Shown piece by piece: positions 1-12,041 of a stretch of DNA of 64,000 bases (positions are counted from its first letter, which is position 1; every line of letters starts with the position of its first letter). A program made the translations under genes and the position numbers. This stretch comes from Onchocerca volvulus (taxonomy: Eukaryota > Nematoda > Chromadorea > Rhabditida > Onchocercidae): assembly GCA_000499405.2 (NCBI GenBank), contig HG738138.1, positions 21,586,824 to 21,650,823 of the forward strand, in the 5' to 3' direction. Below the pieces are notes generated by a model that was given only the letters and a program-made list of their open reading frames with translations, was not told where the DNA came from and searched no databases.

Positions 1-377
1 ACTAAAGTATGAAATCTTATGGGATACTTTTCAGGTTATCTGTAAAATTAGGAGCGGGAAAGGCTTATATGTTTGGGGTTTTATAGAACATTTAATTGAT
101 TGTATCTTTGAAGAATTTAATTTTTGATCCCATTGTATATTTTTTGTCGACGAATTGCTGGGCATCAATTTTAATGGTATAATTGATTAGTTTTCTTATC
201 AGTTTCGGTAGTGCAGTGTAACACATCAGTTAAGTACTCCTAGCACTCTCTTTTGGTCGCGTTGTTGACATGTTTCAAATGAAAGAGAGGTCGTTGGTTA
301 TTGTTAATTTATTAATCGAATGTTATAGTTTCACTTGGCCAATAAAGCATTTCTTTTTTGGGTAGAATCGATAATCC
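1..377. other. non-coding left edge
   Basis: AT-rich sequence with no supportable reading frame. It lies downstream of the minus-strand 143-residue gene and probably contains that gene's 3' UTR. Confidence 0.5.
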
Positions 378-953
378 TCAGTATCTTATATTGTTAGAGT
401 GACAAGATTCGTAATTATTTTTAGAATCTGCTTGTGGGAAAATATCACCTTCATCGATTTCAAAACTGCTGGATTTAATTTTTTGAGTAAATATTTTAGA
501 GAAGCAGAATTTATCACTAATTAAGGTTATTTTCATTCCCATTCTATTATTTTGCGCATATTTCTTTAATAAAGTACGATAATGGGTTAACAGTAAATGA
601 AGAGGAAAATATGAGTCTGAGCTGACATGGCTGAATATTAAGTTCGACCTGTTATCTTCCTCCAACAGATGCAGCTGCAGGCCACTTGCAGACTGAAAAT
701 ATTTATATACATATATATTTAAACTGTGCTGCAATTTAATTCCTCATCATTTGATCTTTTGAAGAAAAGTTAAATTACTTCAACAAGACCGGAAACCTGT
801 TCTAATCTGTCTGCTACATTACATTGTTTAACCTACAGTAATCACTGTGAACTTTGGTCTTCTCAGATGCAGAAGAAATTTGTTCTTTGATAAGAATTGT
901 CGAGAAGAGTTGACAAGGCCAGTTATAAAATGTTTTGCGACTGTTGAAGTCAT
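378..953 (-). CDS. two-exon gene of unknown function, 143 aa
   Basis: Exon 1 is 837-953 and exon 2 is 378-692, joined in phase 0 by a GT-AG intron (donor gtaggt, acceptor ttttcag). The junction reads FTVIT|SASGLQ. The product starts MTSTVAKHFITGL and is basic at its N-terminus (several K/R, few acidic residues up to about residue 37), which could be a mitochondrial presequence. A middle part rich in hydrophobic residues and an acidic stretch (SSSFEIDEGDIF) follow. I do not recognise the family. It is transcribed away from the SCCPDH-like gene, whose ATG is only 70 bases off, so the two probably share a promoter. The intact phase and the open 105-codon second exon in AT-rich DNA argue that it is real. 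The start could lie further upstream if an exon was missed. Confidence 0.6.
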
Positions 954-1023
954 TTCAGTTTCGTTTTAGTTCAATGTCTTTTCTAGAAAATTTATCCTTT
1001 TTTTTAATGCAGGTACAGAAAGG
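954..1023. promoter_or_regulatory. compact divergent promoter with spliced-leader-type acceptor
   Basis: The 70 bases separate the ATGs of two divergent genes. On the plus strand a T-rich tract ending in taatgcag (AG at 1011-1012) lies 11 bases before the SCCPDH ATG and fits a trans-splice acceptor. No upstream cis exon is needed for the protein. No TATA box can be claimed. Confidence 0.5.
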
Positions 1024-4000
1024 ATGTCACGTTACGATATTGTATTATATGGTGCCAGTGGTTTCACGGGAGCCTATGTTCTTAAATTATTGGTTAAGGA
1101 GCAGAATCAGCAGAATGTGAGCTTTGCTGTTGCAGGGCGAAGTGAAGCTCGATTAAAGAAATTGCTCGAAAATACGAGTAAAGAAATGGGTAAATCATAC
1201 TATCAAATTTTTGTATTCTTTCATCAAAATGCCAATATTACTTAAAGTTTTTCCATCAAGAAAAATAATGATTCTTTGTATTAGAAAGCAGCCACATTAA
1301 GTATGCCAGAGATAATTCGATCACCATGGAACTGAAAAGAGGAAGGAGATAAGAAGAGAAAAAAAAACGGAACATTTTTTTGTTGTGAGAAAGTATGAAA
1401 ATTTTCGATACATGAAATCATGTAATTCTTTAGGCAAAGATCTACAAAATATCCCCATAATTATTGCCAACAGTCATGATGAATCTACACTAGCAGCAAT
1501 GGCGAAGCAAGCAAAAGTCATTATAAATGTTGTTGGTCCTGTAAGTTTCTTGTATCAATTGACAATCTTTTCGTGAAATTTGTCAATACCAATTGAAATA
1601 AATGCTAAAAATTCCAATGCATTCACTTTATATATTTTTATATGTTTCATTAAGCATATAAATATAGAAAAGTGTATGTTTTTAAATGCTCTTTTCCATT
1701 TTATGCTTTATTTATCTTTTGTTGCAGTATCGATTATATGGCGAAGCAGTTGTGAAGGCTGCTGTGGAAAATGGTGCTAGTCATGTGGATATTTCGGGAG
1801 AACCTGCGGTAATGATTTTTATATTTGCATTTTGCTGCAAATATTTTTTCAAGTTGTTTAATTGGCTATTATAAATTTATCCAGTTTTATTGCAGTTCTT
1901 GGAATCGATGCAAATGAAATATAATGATATTGCTCAAAAAAAAGGTTTATATGTGGTTGGTGCATGTGGTTGGGATAGTATTCCTTGTGATTTGGGTGTT
2001 AATTTTTTGAAGAATAAATTCAATGGTCAACTGAATCATGTGGAAACATTCGTGCAAATAAATTCAGGATCAGCAGTATGATATCATTCATTTATTTATA
2101 ACATTTATGTTCTTTGCTTTCGAATGACAAGAAATCAGTAACCTTATCGTTAAGATTCGTTCTTTTATCTTACTTTTTCTCCTTTTTCAAATGAATTTTC
2201 CCTTTTTTCAGTTACAAGAAATGAATGAATGTGGTGAGTAATTTAGGAAATTTTGAATCTTTAACTTGCTTTGCATTGTGATCTTATTCTTTTTTAATTT
2301 TTGATGATGCGGTTTCATGTAACCTTATTTTATATAACTTCGAATATGCATCTTTTGAATCACTACCTTGTGCTCGTTGAGGTTTTGTTCTTTTGTTAAA
2401 AAAAGTTAAATTTTTATAAAAGAACAAGCAGAATCAAAACAGTTTGAAATTTGCTATGAATAGAATTGACATTTGCTGTGCATAGAAATTCATATTAATA
2501 ATTAGTACAATTTATATAAACGTAATGCATTTTATGAAAAATATGAGGACTTTTTTTAGGGTTATTCGTTTAATGCGGGGACATATCGCACTTTAGTTTT
2601 GGCCTTGGCAAATATGCAGACCGATGGCTTAGGTAAAATAAGGCGAAGTATCATGCCGGAGCGCTTACCAAGAAGCTCGTTCCGGGCACCGAAAAGGTTT
2701 GAGAATTAATGCAATATATCAAGATCGAAACGATGTGTTGTATCGATGCCTATTTTAATTTTATTTATTTTTCAGAGGTTCTTTCTGGTTCAATGACAAA
2801 ATTGATGGATGGTGTCTTCCATTTTACGGATCAGACAAAAGTGTCGTCAGTCGGTCTCAATATTTTGACTACAAACTCCATAATGTTTTGCCAGTAAGTT
2901 GGTTTCTTTTTTTTCTTTTTCTCTTTTCTTGGTAGCGTTTTCCACGATTTTCAGAACAAATTCTTTAATTGTGGTGAATTCAAAGCACTTTTTTATTCTG
3001 ATGTTTAATTTTGAATGAAAGCACATTTCTGTCTTACAGTGTGTGATGATTTATGAAAATATTTCACATGATGGTAAATGAGTTGTCGTTTTTGTTTGTT
3101 TCTCAAGTTTCAAGGGATTCTTTCTCATACATTAGATATAGTTTATTACTTTAAGGAAATAGTCATTTTATTTAAGTTCTCTATTTTTTATAATTTAAAG
3201 GATCTCTGCAGTAAACGAAAAATTGGGAAGGAATAAGTTTTGCATGAATTAGTCTGTATAATGAAAATATAAATCATCATTGTTGTTATTTGGCGTGTAA
3301 CTTAGCAATCTTTTCACCGATTGATTTCAAATTTCGACACAACTCTGCATTCGGATAGACGCTTTTTTTTTCTTTTTTTTTTTATTCATTTTTTTATTTA
3401 TGTATATTTACTTTTTTGTACCTGTTACACAAATTAATTTCGAGAACAGTTCAGGTGGAATCTATCTGCTTTAGTTCATCCAAATAATGCCTCGCGGAAG
3501 ATCAAACTTAGGTGTCTACCCGCGCATCGAGGAATGCGACGATTAATTGCAAATCAAAGTGAGAAAGAACAAACATCAGTGAACAAGCGAAAAGACAAAG
3601 ATTGACTCAAATACGAACAGAGCAGCTCTTGATAGTTTACTGCAAGGTTTTCGTGGAAACATCAGACCATTTGGGAACGCATTAATATTGTTTGGAGGAG
3701 AAATTCCTCAATCGACACCAGCGGAGGAAATAAATGCTTGCCTAAAATACTTTATTTTGTGGTGACACGTATGCTTTCCAGCTGCAAAACGATCGATTAG
3801 TTGAGATATTCTCATATCAACTGCTGGAAATCAGGGACGAAAAGGTGCCGGTTGATGTGATCTCAGGACGAATTTCATTGCCTCATAATTTCTGTAATTT
3901 AGTGACATCAAAAGAAGAATTGTTAAAAATGTATTACGCAATATTCAAACTAATTATAAGAATCATGATTGGCTAAATGAACAAGCTGTTCTTGTGGCCA

Positions 4001-6709
4001 AGAACAAAGATGTCTACGAACTTAACAAATTATTCAGTTTAACATTCAAAGCGAGTCAGTCACATAAAAGTTCGTCGACAATGTTATGGAAGCAGATAAA
4101 ATGGTTAATTATCTGACAGAATATTTGAATTCACTCGATCTGTAAAGGATGCCATCGCACGTACTGTAATTGAAAATTGGAGTGCCACTTATCATGTTGC
4201 AAAATATCAACCAGCTAAAACTTTATAATGGCATGCGACTTGTTGTATAGGAATTAATAATCAACGTCGTAGAAGCAACAATCTTGGCAGGATCTTTCAA
4301 AGATGAAACATGCTAATTTCCTGCATTCCTATAATTCCAACGGATATTTCATTTTAATTTGAGATTTCAGTTCCTAATTCGATTGACATTTGCAATCACC
4401 ATCAACAAAACTCAGGGCCAATCTTCAAAATTGTGCGGTTTAGATCTAGACACGTATTGCTCACATGGATAATTACATGTTGCGTGTTCTAGAGTCGGCA
4501 AACCAGACAATTTCTATATCTATGCAGACAATGGAACAACGATAAATATTGTGTACCCACAAGTATTGTAAAATTAAAGTATTAAAAACATACGCTTTCT
4601 CTTTCTTTTTTTACTACTTAACCGGATTGAGCTATAGCAACGCGTGTATATAAAAAGTATATAAAAACATGCGTATATTCAAACCCAACTTTGTTTCAAA
4701 TTTTCAAAGTAATAAGTAAAAACTGTCGAAGGTTTTAGATTTTGAACTAATATAGATAAGGCGCGTGTTTGAGAAATTTCGGAGATTTAAGGTTCCAAAC
4801 AAACTAACATTTATATTTTTATTTATATAGACTAGCTGAAGCGAGCTACGCTTCTCGTTGCTAGATACGGCTAGTAGCAGAACAAAAGAAATTTGAATTT
4901 TTTGCATATTTTTTCTAGAAACTTTTTTTTTTTTCAGGAATTTGAAGGAAATTGTTTTCTTGAGGAATTTGTATTTTTCTCCGAGATTTGTTCTTTTTCT
5001 TTATTTTCTTTCCTTTCAATATTTCTATCTAGGTGCGTTAAACCAATAGGGATGCAATAGTTTTTTTTTTTATCAATGCAGTGTAGAAAATACTTATTAA
5101 TCAAGTTTACTGCGATAAAACTTTTGGTTGACTTACATAGATTATTATTATTTGTGCAAATTGATATTAGATATGGAATTTATCCAGGCATCGCACAAAT
5201 TTGCTTGAATTTATGCCAGCTCAAAAACAATAATTGTTAAAGTGGTGGCACATACATACCATCCATGGGCAAACAAGCTACCTTCACATATGTGTTCTTT
5301 TAAATATTTAATATTTCTCCGATTGTAGTTAGTCAAAAAATGTAACTGACGCAGTCAAAAAAGTGGAATCGACAATTGCCACTTAGTTATTAGCTTTTTG
5401 TGTGTTATTTTAATTACAAAATCTGACAGTATTAATTTTCAAAGGTTGGCATTAGTTGATTGCCAATTTATTAAAAATTTTTCTAACACAACACAATGTG
5501 TTATAGTTCATTGCAATAGAGTTTTCAATTTTGCGGAATCATTGCTTCAATATATTTCAGGTTCAAGTAGAAACATTCATGCGAATCAAATCAGTTATTT
5601 GGGCTTTTCTGCTTTCTCTATGGCTTGCTGTTTTTATGTTTGCTTCCAAAATATCATTTATGAGAGATTTTTTGTTGGCTTATCCAGGATTATGCAGTTT
5701 TGGCATGTTCAAAGAGTCAGGACCTACCACTGAGCAGGAAAAATCAATTTCCAAATTTGATTTTCAATATTAAATTTGATTGGTTTTTATGAAACAAAAT
5801 TATTCAGAATCACTTTAACAAATAGTTACTTTTGTGACATGCAGTTACTCCCGTAATATAAATGATCATATTGTTCATGAAAGCGAAAGGAATCACATGG
5901 AAATATAATCCATTGTTTCAACATTTTAGGTAAAGCAGGCATCATTTGTTTATTGGTTATTTGGTACTGGTTGGGTGGAAAAGCACAGCTCTTTTGATGA
6001 ATACAGTGTTAAACCAGATAAAAAGGTAATCATATTTATTCAACAGAGTATGTTTTGTATATCCGAGCAGAAAAAAAATTTTTTTTTTTGAGATTTGATG
6101 GATTAGATATGTCGAAGATAAATTTAAATTATCCGAACAGTTAGAAAGTGATCATGTGATTTTCTACAGATCATAGCTCGTTGTATGGGGCCGGATGCCG
6201 GATACATTGCCACTTCAGCCTGTGTTTTGGCTTCTGCACTGTCGCTACTTAATGATGCCGATAAACTTCCGCAAGGGTAGGTTTTTCGAAAGTGATAATT
6301 ACAGTGAAGTTCGTTCAAAATGAAACAAGCCTAAAACAGCTTTAGCTAAAACAGGGCATGCTAGTTTTCCCAAATTACACAATAATCTGATCAGAACCAG
6401 GCGAAATAACGCCGAAATAACCAATAATGCCTCTTTAGAACTTTGCTGACAGATGGAATATCATGTAAATTACTTGAAATTAAGACACTAGTACATATAA
6501 AGTAAATTGTTTTTTATCTTTTTTTTTTTTTTTTGTCTACAAAATCTTCTAATTTCTGTGGATTGAATTTCTGATGTAATCGAACGGTTGAAATCAAAAT
6601 ATCTTATAGTGGTGTATACACACCAGCAGCTGCATTCAAAGACACAGGCATTTATGGTCGTCTCGAAACATATGGCGTTCGATTCGAAATTGTCGACGAA
6701 CTTCATTAA
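1024..6709 (+). CDS. saccharopine dehydrogenase-like oxidoreductase, copy 1
   Basis: Ten exons: 1024-1189, 1434-1540, 1728-1808, 1896-2075, 2560-2696, 2776-2893, 5561-5737, 5930-6025, 6170-6276, 6610-6709. They give 422 residues, close to the 429 of human SCCPDH. The N-terminus carries the Rossmann dinucleotide motif GASGFTG (residues 10-16). Later family signatures are VINVVGP, HVDISGE, GWDSIPCDLG, GTYRTLVLALAN, PFYGSDKSVV, a hydrophobic segment near residues 274-292, SGPTTEQ, GPDAGYIAT and GGVYTPAAAF. SCCPDH-family proteins are membrane or lipid-droplet associated and their reaction is not established; this is not the lysine-degrading enzyme itself. All introns are GT-AG except intron 7, which must be read as GA-AG (5738-5929). 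Intron 6 (2.7 kb) carries a decayed Helitron. Start chosen because it follows an SL-type acceptor and begins the conserved Rossmann fold. Confidence 0.93.
3223..4889 (+). mobile_element. decayed Helitron in intron 6 of SCCPDH copy 1
   Basis: Compared with the paralogous intron (junction near 14658), about 1.67 kb is extra here. Two relics can be read in broken frames: an N-terminal start MPRGRSNLG at about 3487, typical of Helitron proteins, and a C-terminal Pif1-like helicase end at about 4380-4571 with TINKTQGQSSKLCGLDL and YSHG/SRVGKP-like pieces before a stop. At the right end, 4807-4831 is an inverted copy of the family's 5' terminus. It is followed by a hairpin (GAAGCG at 4838, CGCTTC at 4849) and CTAG at 4861-4864, the layout expected of a Helitron 3' end. 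The 5' terminus itself is not found, and the Rep/HUH nuclease region and much of the helicase are missing, so the element cannot be autonomous. Borders are good to about 25 bases on the right and uncertain on the left. Confidence 0.75.
5738..5929 (+). other. non-canonical GA-AG intron (intron 7, SCCPDH copy 1)
   Basis: Exon 7 has no GT donor that keeps frame between SGPT and its stop at 5771. Joining CAG at 5735-5737 to GTAAAG at 5930 gives GPTTEQ|VKQASF and then the family's FG.G motif, with the same spacing as I recall for human SCCPDH. The intron would begin GAAAAATC and end ATTTTAG. The same bases occur in the paralog at 19044-19270. Confidence 0.65.
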
Positions 6710-7319
6710 TTCTCTTTTGCGCACTTTTTCGCTTGTTTTTCTTATCATGAAAGCATTGTTCATCAATCTTTCTTTATGATGATAAACTGTTAAAATTGAT
6801 CAACATCAGTGTTAAAATCAAAAAAAAAATAAAAAGAAAAAGAAAAAGAAAAAAACATAAATTAAGAGTAGTAATTGAACAAGAGACATAAAAAAAAGAT
6901 ATATATATATTATGAATTATTTTGTAGTATATATTTTTTAGGGTAGAACAATCTTAATACCTGAATGAAACATTCTCAACTGTGAGTTCATCTGAAAGTT
7001 TTGGGGCATGAAAGGAGCATATATTTCGATGTCTCGATGCAAACTATATTAAACTTTTACTAATTACTTACTGTACATGTTTCTTAGATCTGATTTTCTT
7101 CTTAAATCAACTATTGCGTTTTGATAATTCCTTAATTTGTTGAATAAGTTATGTTATCTGTCAGATAAGCTATTTCGTATTACGCCCATCAATCATTACT
7201 CTTAATCCAATTGCACATAAGAATTTTGAAGTGTCTCTTTTAAAACAAAACGATCTGTCATAAGTTTTAATAGTTCTCTTCATTTTGTATTTGAGTCAAG
7301 TTTTCGATCTGGATAATAA

Positions 7320-10300
7320 CTATTCGGATATTCTTTTTGGGTCGCGAACTTGTAGTTCACAGCAGGATCCGTGATAGGTGCGTGGACGTAGCGATGGAAA
7401 TAAATCCTCGATGATCAAATTCAGCATACAGGCTTGTATTCCACGTAGACAATGTGAAACGATCGGAAGATCTTGTTTGAAACCGCATTTTTGCAACCCT
7501 AAAGATGGAATTTTTTATATAATGCTTGACATTGAATGAGATGAAATTAAAGTTTATTTATTATTTGGAGGACTTCGCTTCTTTCGTCAAATTATTAGCG
7601 TATTCTAAATTTAAGAATGTACAAGCCTCAGTCAGGCATTTCAGATCAATCCCCAACTAGCTTGCTTCTGAAGTCTGATTAAAAAGTTGCGATTTACTTA
7701 CAGCTTTTGAGCTCTTCCGGATCTTTTAAACGACCTTTTTCACTGATCATTTCTACCGCTGGTGCACACTTTGTCCCCGATACACGTGAACCGTTCACCT
7801 CTATAAGTTTAAACAGCAATTTCAAAATTTAATTTGCATTATAGAAATTCAGAAAATGACGTGGACATTTTACACGACATCGGGATCGTTTAATCAAAAC
7901 AGTTCATTTATAATTAAAATTTGAAATAATTGAATAGAGAAGAAATATAAACTTTTTGGATCGAGCATGGTATCAGTCCTTCCCTCAAATTGATCTCTCG
8001 GACGCGAATCGAGGAAATTCATCCAAAATTAAAATCATTAAAGAAGATAAAACAATTTCCTATATATCAATTAAGAACGAATTGAATCCTCATTCATTAA
8101 AAGAATCATTTGATCTTTCAGTGTATGTCACAAATATTGCACAAAAATAATCCGTGATGAAGATGCGAGACATAGTCATCAACTGCCTAATCACTCTGAT
8201 ATGCCTTTTTAATATCCGAAAACCAAAATTCTGCTCTTAAGGCAGAAACAATTAAAATTAATCGCCTTTTTATTGAAAAGTTCTTTTAAAACATAAGTGA
8301 TCTACCTGGCCAGCTTTGTCAAACATGTTCATCCCACTAGAATCCTTCTTGATAAGTTGTTCATATGTTACAATATAATCCGGACAAAGCTCTGCTCTCC
8401 AGTTACCTGGCTGTAAATCTGACATTTAAATGCCAACTTTTTTATAAGTTCTTTTAAAAATATTTCAGCAGCAATTTTCCATTGCAAAAATTGAATTAAT
8501 TTCTGTATTTCTGTTAAGAAAACATCATCTACTTTTATTATCTTACGAAGAAAATATTAAGATTCAATGATTACTTTTATATCTGTTTCCTTTAAAACCT
8601 TGATTGATTTTACAGTAACTTTTAATTCATTTTCATTTTCTCTTACAAGACTCAAAAATTTTTCCAGTATAAGGAGTAATAAACTTGAGCGCCTGTTAGT
8701 ATTACCATAACAAATTTCACGAAGTCTCGCTCAAATTTCCATTTATAGAAAATATTGCCTCTTTCTTGTGTAAGAGAGAAATTATAGGACGAGACAGATA
8801 TAAAATCGTCAGGTTGATTTTTTTAAAAAGCCGACACAAACTTTCTTTCCTTATAGCCCTAACTTACTTTTTAAATCGTGAAACAACGCCCTAGCATAAG
8901 ATGAAATTTAATTATTATATTATATCCTTTTCACATTAATTTACCTAATCTATTAAAAAAAGTTCGATCATGAAGTCCAACCTAAAAAGACTTAGACTTC
9001 AGCACTACAGCAACCAAAACTCATGACTAATAAAATTCATTACAAAACAGTATTTGACTGTTGAAGGAAAATATGCCAGAAATTGAGAACCAGTAATTAT
9101 GGTAATTATAACAGATTTCTCGGAGAAAAAAAATAATTTCTATTTATATCTATCTTTTTCATCAGCCAGGAAAATCATCTAAACAGCTGACGCAGAGCAG
9201 CACAAGCATTTTGATTTAAATCTACTCCCACAAGACTGTCATCTAAATAATTTAAAAGATGTTATTCGAATAGCTGACATTATAATCTTTCCCTTTACTT
9301 ATGGCTAACTTTTTCATCTTTTTTTTTTTAAACTTTTAAATAAAGAAAATGGATCAGGAGAGAAGGTTATAAAAAAATACATTCGATGCTTTTGAAATGC
9401 ACTCATCCTTTTCAAATGCTACCTCTGCAATAAATTACCTTACGTTCTGATTGATTAATTTCGTATCACAGTTAATTACTTGGTCTTTTACGTCTTTTTA
9501 AGTTATAATATAGCAGATTCACCAACGTTTATTGGACCAACTATAAGAGCTCCTTTATGGCTTTTAAAACTCTTGATTTTATTATCCTTACAACAGCTAG
9601 TAAATTTCTTTTGGTAATATTTCTTTAGAAATTTAATCGTATTCCGTTCTAATCCTACTTAACTTCCTCAAAGTCAATTATCTCCACACTTTCAAGCATC
9701 TATCGATAAAATTTCACTTTGATTTATTCCATTCAAGTAAATTAAACTTACAGTGACTTCCGGTATTTCTTGAGTAATTTCACCTCCATCCTTTTCCCAT
9801 GCTGTTAAGCCGCCATCTACAACCGAAACAGCTCTATGGCCGTAATACTGCAAAAGAAAAGAAGTTGAAATTGGAGTGTAAGTCACAGAGTTCAAGTCAT
9901 GGAAATATAAAAGTTCTGATATATAATATACGTAGGGTTAATTAAGAGACAATTATTGGTAATATGATAGTAATAGTGACAATAAAGTAATGATTATAAT
10001 ATTGAATTAAAGGAATGCAAGGATTATGTAATTTACAGATTATTATTTTGAAAACGATATAACTCCTCAGATTGGCTTTAACTCAAACCTTAAATAACCA
10101 GGAAATGCGACAGGGAAACATCATGCCAGCAATGTATTGCCTGCCGTATAAAATAATATGTTCTGATCGATTGATACCCAATAAGCGGGCATATTTCTGA
10201 AATATTTCTGGTGGATACATGGCATATGGTTCATAAAGACCAGGATAGGTAGCTATGTTGAGATCAATGTGAACCGCTTGTGGGATGTGCTTTTCTACAT

Positions 10301-10744
10301 AATCGCGATACTGCCTAAAATCAAAAATTTGATTAAGTACTGCAAGAAGAGATTACATATGCTTCAGTTGATCTTGTAAGATTCAGATGTTAATTGTTGC
10401 AGTACTTCGTGTTTATGTCCATCATTTTCTCGAATTTTCCATATGTAGTTTTCATAAAATCTTCATGATTTCGTGGTTCGAAGTCCCCTCCACAATCCAA
10501 TAATCGATAACCACCACCATTTTTAAAGCCGCCTCTCTGAAAATCTATTAATATATATTCTCATATATGATTGAATCTGCACACAAAAAAAGTAATAATT
10601 TTTAACTTTAAAATATTATGAGGAAGTAGAAGCATCCACTACTTGAATATTTTTAATTCATCAAAACTTTTAATTATCTCAAACACGACGTACTTTTAAA
10701 AGATCAGCAACCACTGATGTACTGATGAAGTTCTTTAGTTTCAT
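7320..10744 (-). CDS. 3-mercaptopyruvate/thiosulfate sulfurtransferase-like protein (two rhodanese domains)
   Basis: Seven exons on the minus strand: 10694-10744, 10406-10536, 10089-10314, 9752-9847, 8306-8410, 7702-7798, 7320-7498. All splice in frame to 294 residues, the usual MPST/TST size. The N-terminal rhodanese domain reads STSVVADLL, YRLLDCGG, HIPQAVHIDL and VVDGGLTAWEKDGG. The C-terminal domain has PGNWRAEL, PEELKSWL and the active loop HCLRGIQAC with catalytic Cys252, then YHGSCCELQ and DPKRISE. The enzyme class moves sulfane sulfur from mercaptopyruvate or thiosulfate to thiol or cyanide acceptors; the loop does not decide between the two donors. First exon chosen because MKLKNFISTSVV is followed by a clean gtacgt donor in phase 0. 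Convergent with SCCPDH copy 1, divergent from copy 2. Its last two exons exist again as a dead copy near 20.7-21.1 kb. Confidence 0.9.
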
Positions 10745-11440
10745 CTTTTACTGTTACTTTCATTCGAAGGGAATACAGCATATGTGAAGTTGCAACTCTG
10801 CAAAGACGATTACAATACATTGGAATAACATAGGAACTTGCGATGCTCAAATCATACACAGAGCATACAGTGATGCATCTCCGATTCGTGTAGCTGTTCG
10901 TTAATGTCTGTCAGACAAAAGTCCATTTGTGAGATGGATGATAAGGAGCTGATTTCACAGACAATGTCAGCATCGTCACAAAGCAAAGTTTAGAACCCAT
11001 TCAAAGTGTAATAGAATGATGGAATGTACCTCGAACATCTATAAATTCTATGCACTTAAAAAACAACTGAACGAAAGGAAATAAAACGCAAAGCAGTAAC
11101 GAAAATTGGAACCTGTTAAGTGTAAATTCATCAAGTGATTGCTGTTGGCAACTACCGCCTGGACTGCTTCGCACGGGTATGGGTGTGTGTATTTCACAAT
11201 GATAGGCTGAATGAGGGACACTGTGTAAGAAGTCGACGACGAATTATGGTGTTTTAAAATATCTGAGATAAAAATTTGAACTTTGGTGATAATAACAATG
11301 ATATTGATAATGGTTGCAATACTGATATCAATTACGCTGAGAACGAATTGCGGATTCCTCTTCGATCATTTATTCGTAGTAAAAGATCACGAAATTTCCA
11401 TACATTATATGTTATGTTTTGTGTAAATAGCTCATTTTTT

Positions 11441-11475
<35 letters not shown>
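10745..11475. other. non-coding upstream region ending in poly-T at the gap
   Basis: No exon can be supported. It lies between the sulfurtransferase start and the missing 5' end of SCCPDH copy 2. It ends in a long T-run at 11441-11474 that directly precedes the Ns, a likely cause of assembly failure. Confidence 0.5.
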
Positions 11476-11939
11476 NNNNNNNNNNNNNNNNNNNNNNNNN
11501 NNNNNNNNNNNNNNNNNNNNNNNNNNNNNNNNNNNNNNNNNNNNNNNNNNNNNNNNNNNNNNNNNNNNNNNNNNNNNNNNNNNNNNNNNNNNNNNNNNNN
11601 NNNNNNNNNNNNNNNNNNNNNNNNNNNNNNNNNNNNNNNNNNNNNNNNNNNNNNNNNNNNNNNNNNNNNNNNNNNNNNNNNNNNNNNNNNNNNNNNNNNN
11701 NNNNNNNNNNNNNNNNNNNNNNNNNNNNNNNNNNNNNNNNNNNNNNNNNNNNNNNNNNNNNNNNNNNNNNNNNNNNNNNNNNNNNNNNNNNNNNNNNNNN
11801 NNNNNNNNNNNNNNNNNNNNNNNNNNNNNNNNNNNNNNNNNNNNNNNNNNNNNNNNNNNNNNNNNNNNNNNNNNNNNNNNNNNNNNNNNNNNNNNNNNNN
11901 NNNNNNNNNNNNNNNNNNNNNNNNNNNNNNNNNNNNNNN
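11476..11939. other. assembly gap (464 Ns)
   Basis: A run of N. By comparison with copy 1, the missing sequence should hold exons 1 and 2 of SCCPDH copy 2. In copy 1 the matching stretch from the ATG to the point where sequence resumes is about 600 bases, so the gap size may be only an estimate. Confidence 0.95.
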
Positions 11940-12041
11940 CTTTATATATTTTTATATGTTTCATTAAGCATATAAATATATAAAAGTGTATGTGTTTAAA
12001 TGCTCTTTTCCATTTTATGCTTTATTTATCTTTTGTTGCAG

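Larger units (their letters stand above)
1626..8280 (+). repeat. tandem segmental duplication, left copy
   Basis: This segment matches 11940-21620 over SCCPDH exons 3-10, their introns, the intergenic region and the last two exons of the sulfurtransferase. Exon lengths and phases are the same in both copies. Introns differ by many substitutions, small indels and two Helitron insertions. Homology fades near 8280 and 21620; the left limit is hidden by the assembly gap. Confidence 0.85.

Noticed and set aside
2697..2775. Unspliced frames over intron 5 of SCCPDH
   Set aside because: The alternate frame loses the PFYGSDKSVV motif; the GT-AG join in phase 2 restores it.
11276..11983. Long open frames across the assembly gap on both strands
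   Set aside because: They are open only because they cross Ns and a poly-T run; the real content there is the missing 5' end of SCCPDH copy 2.
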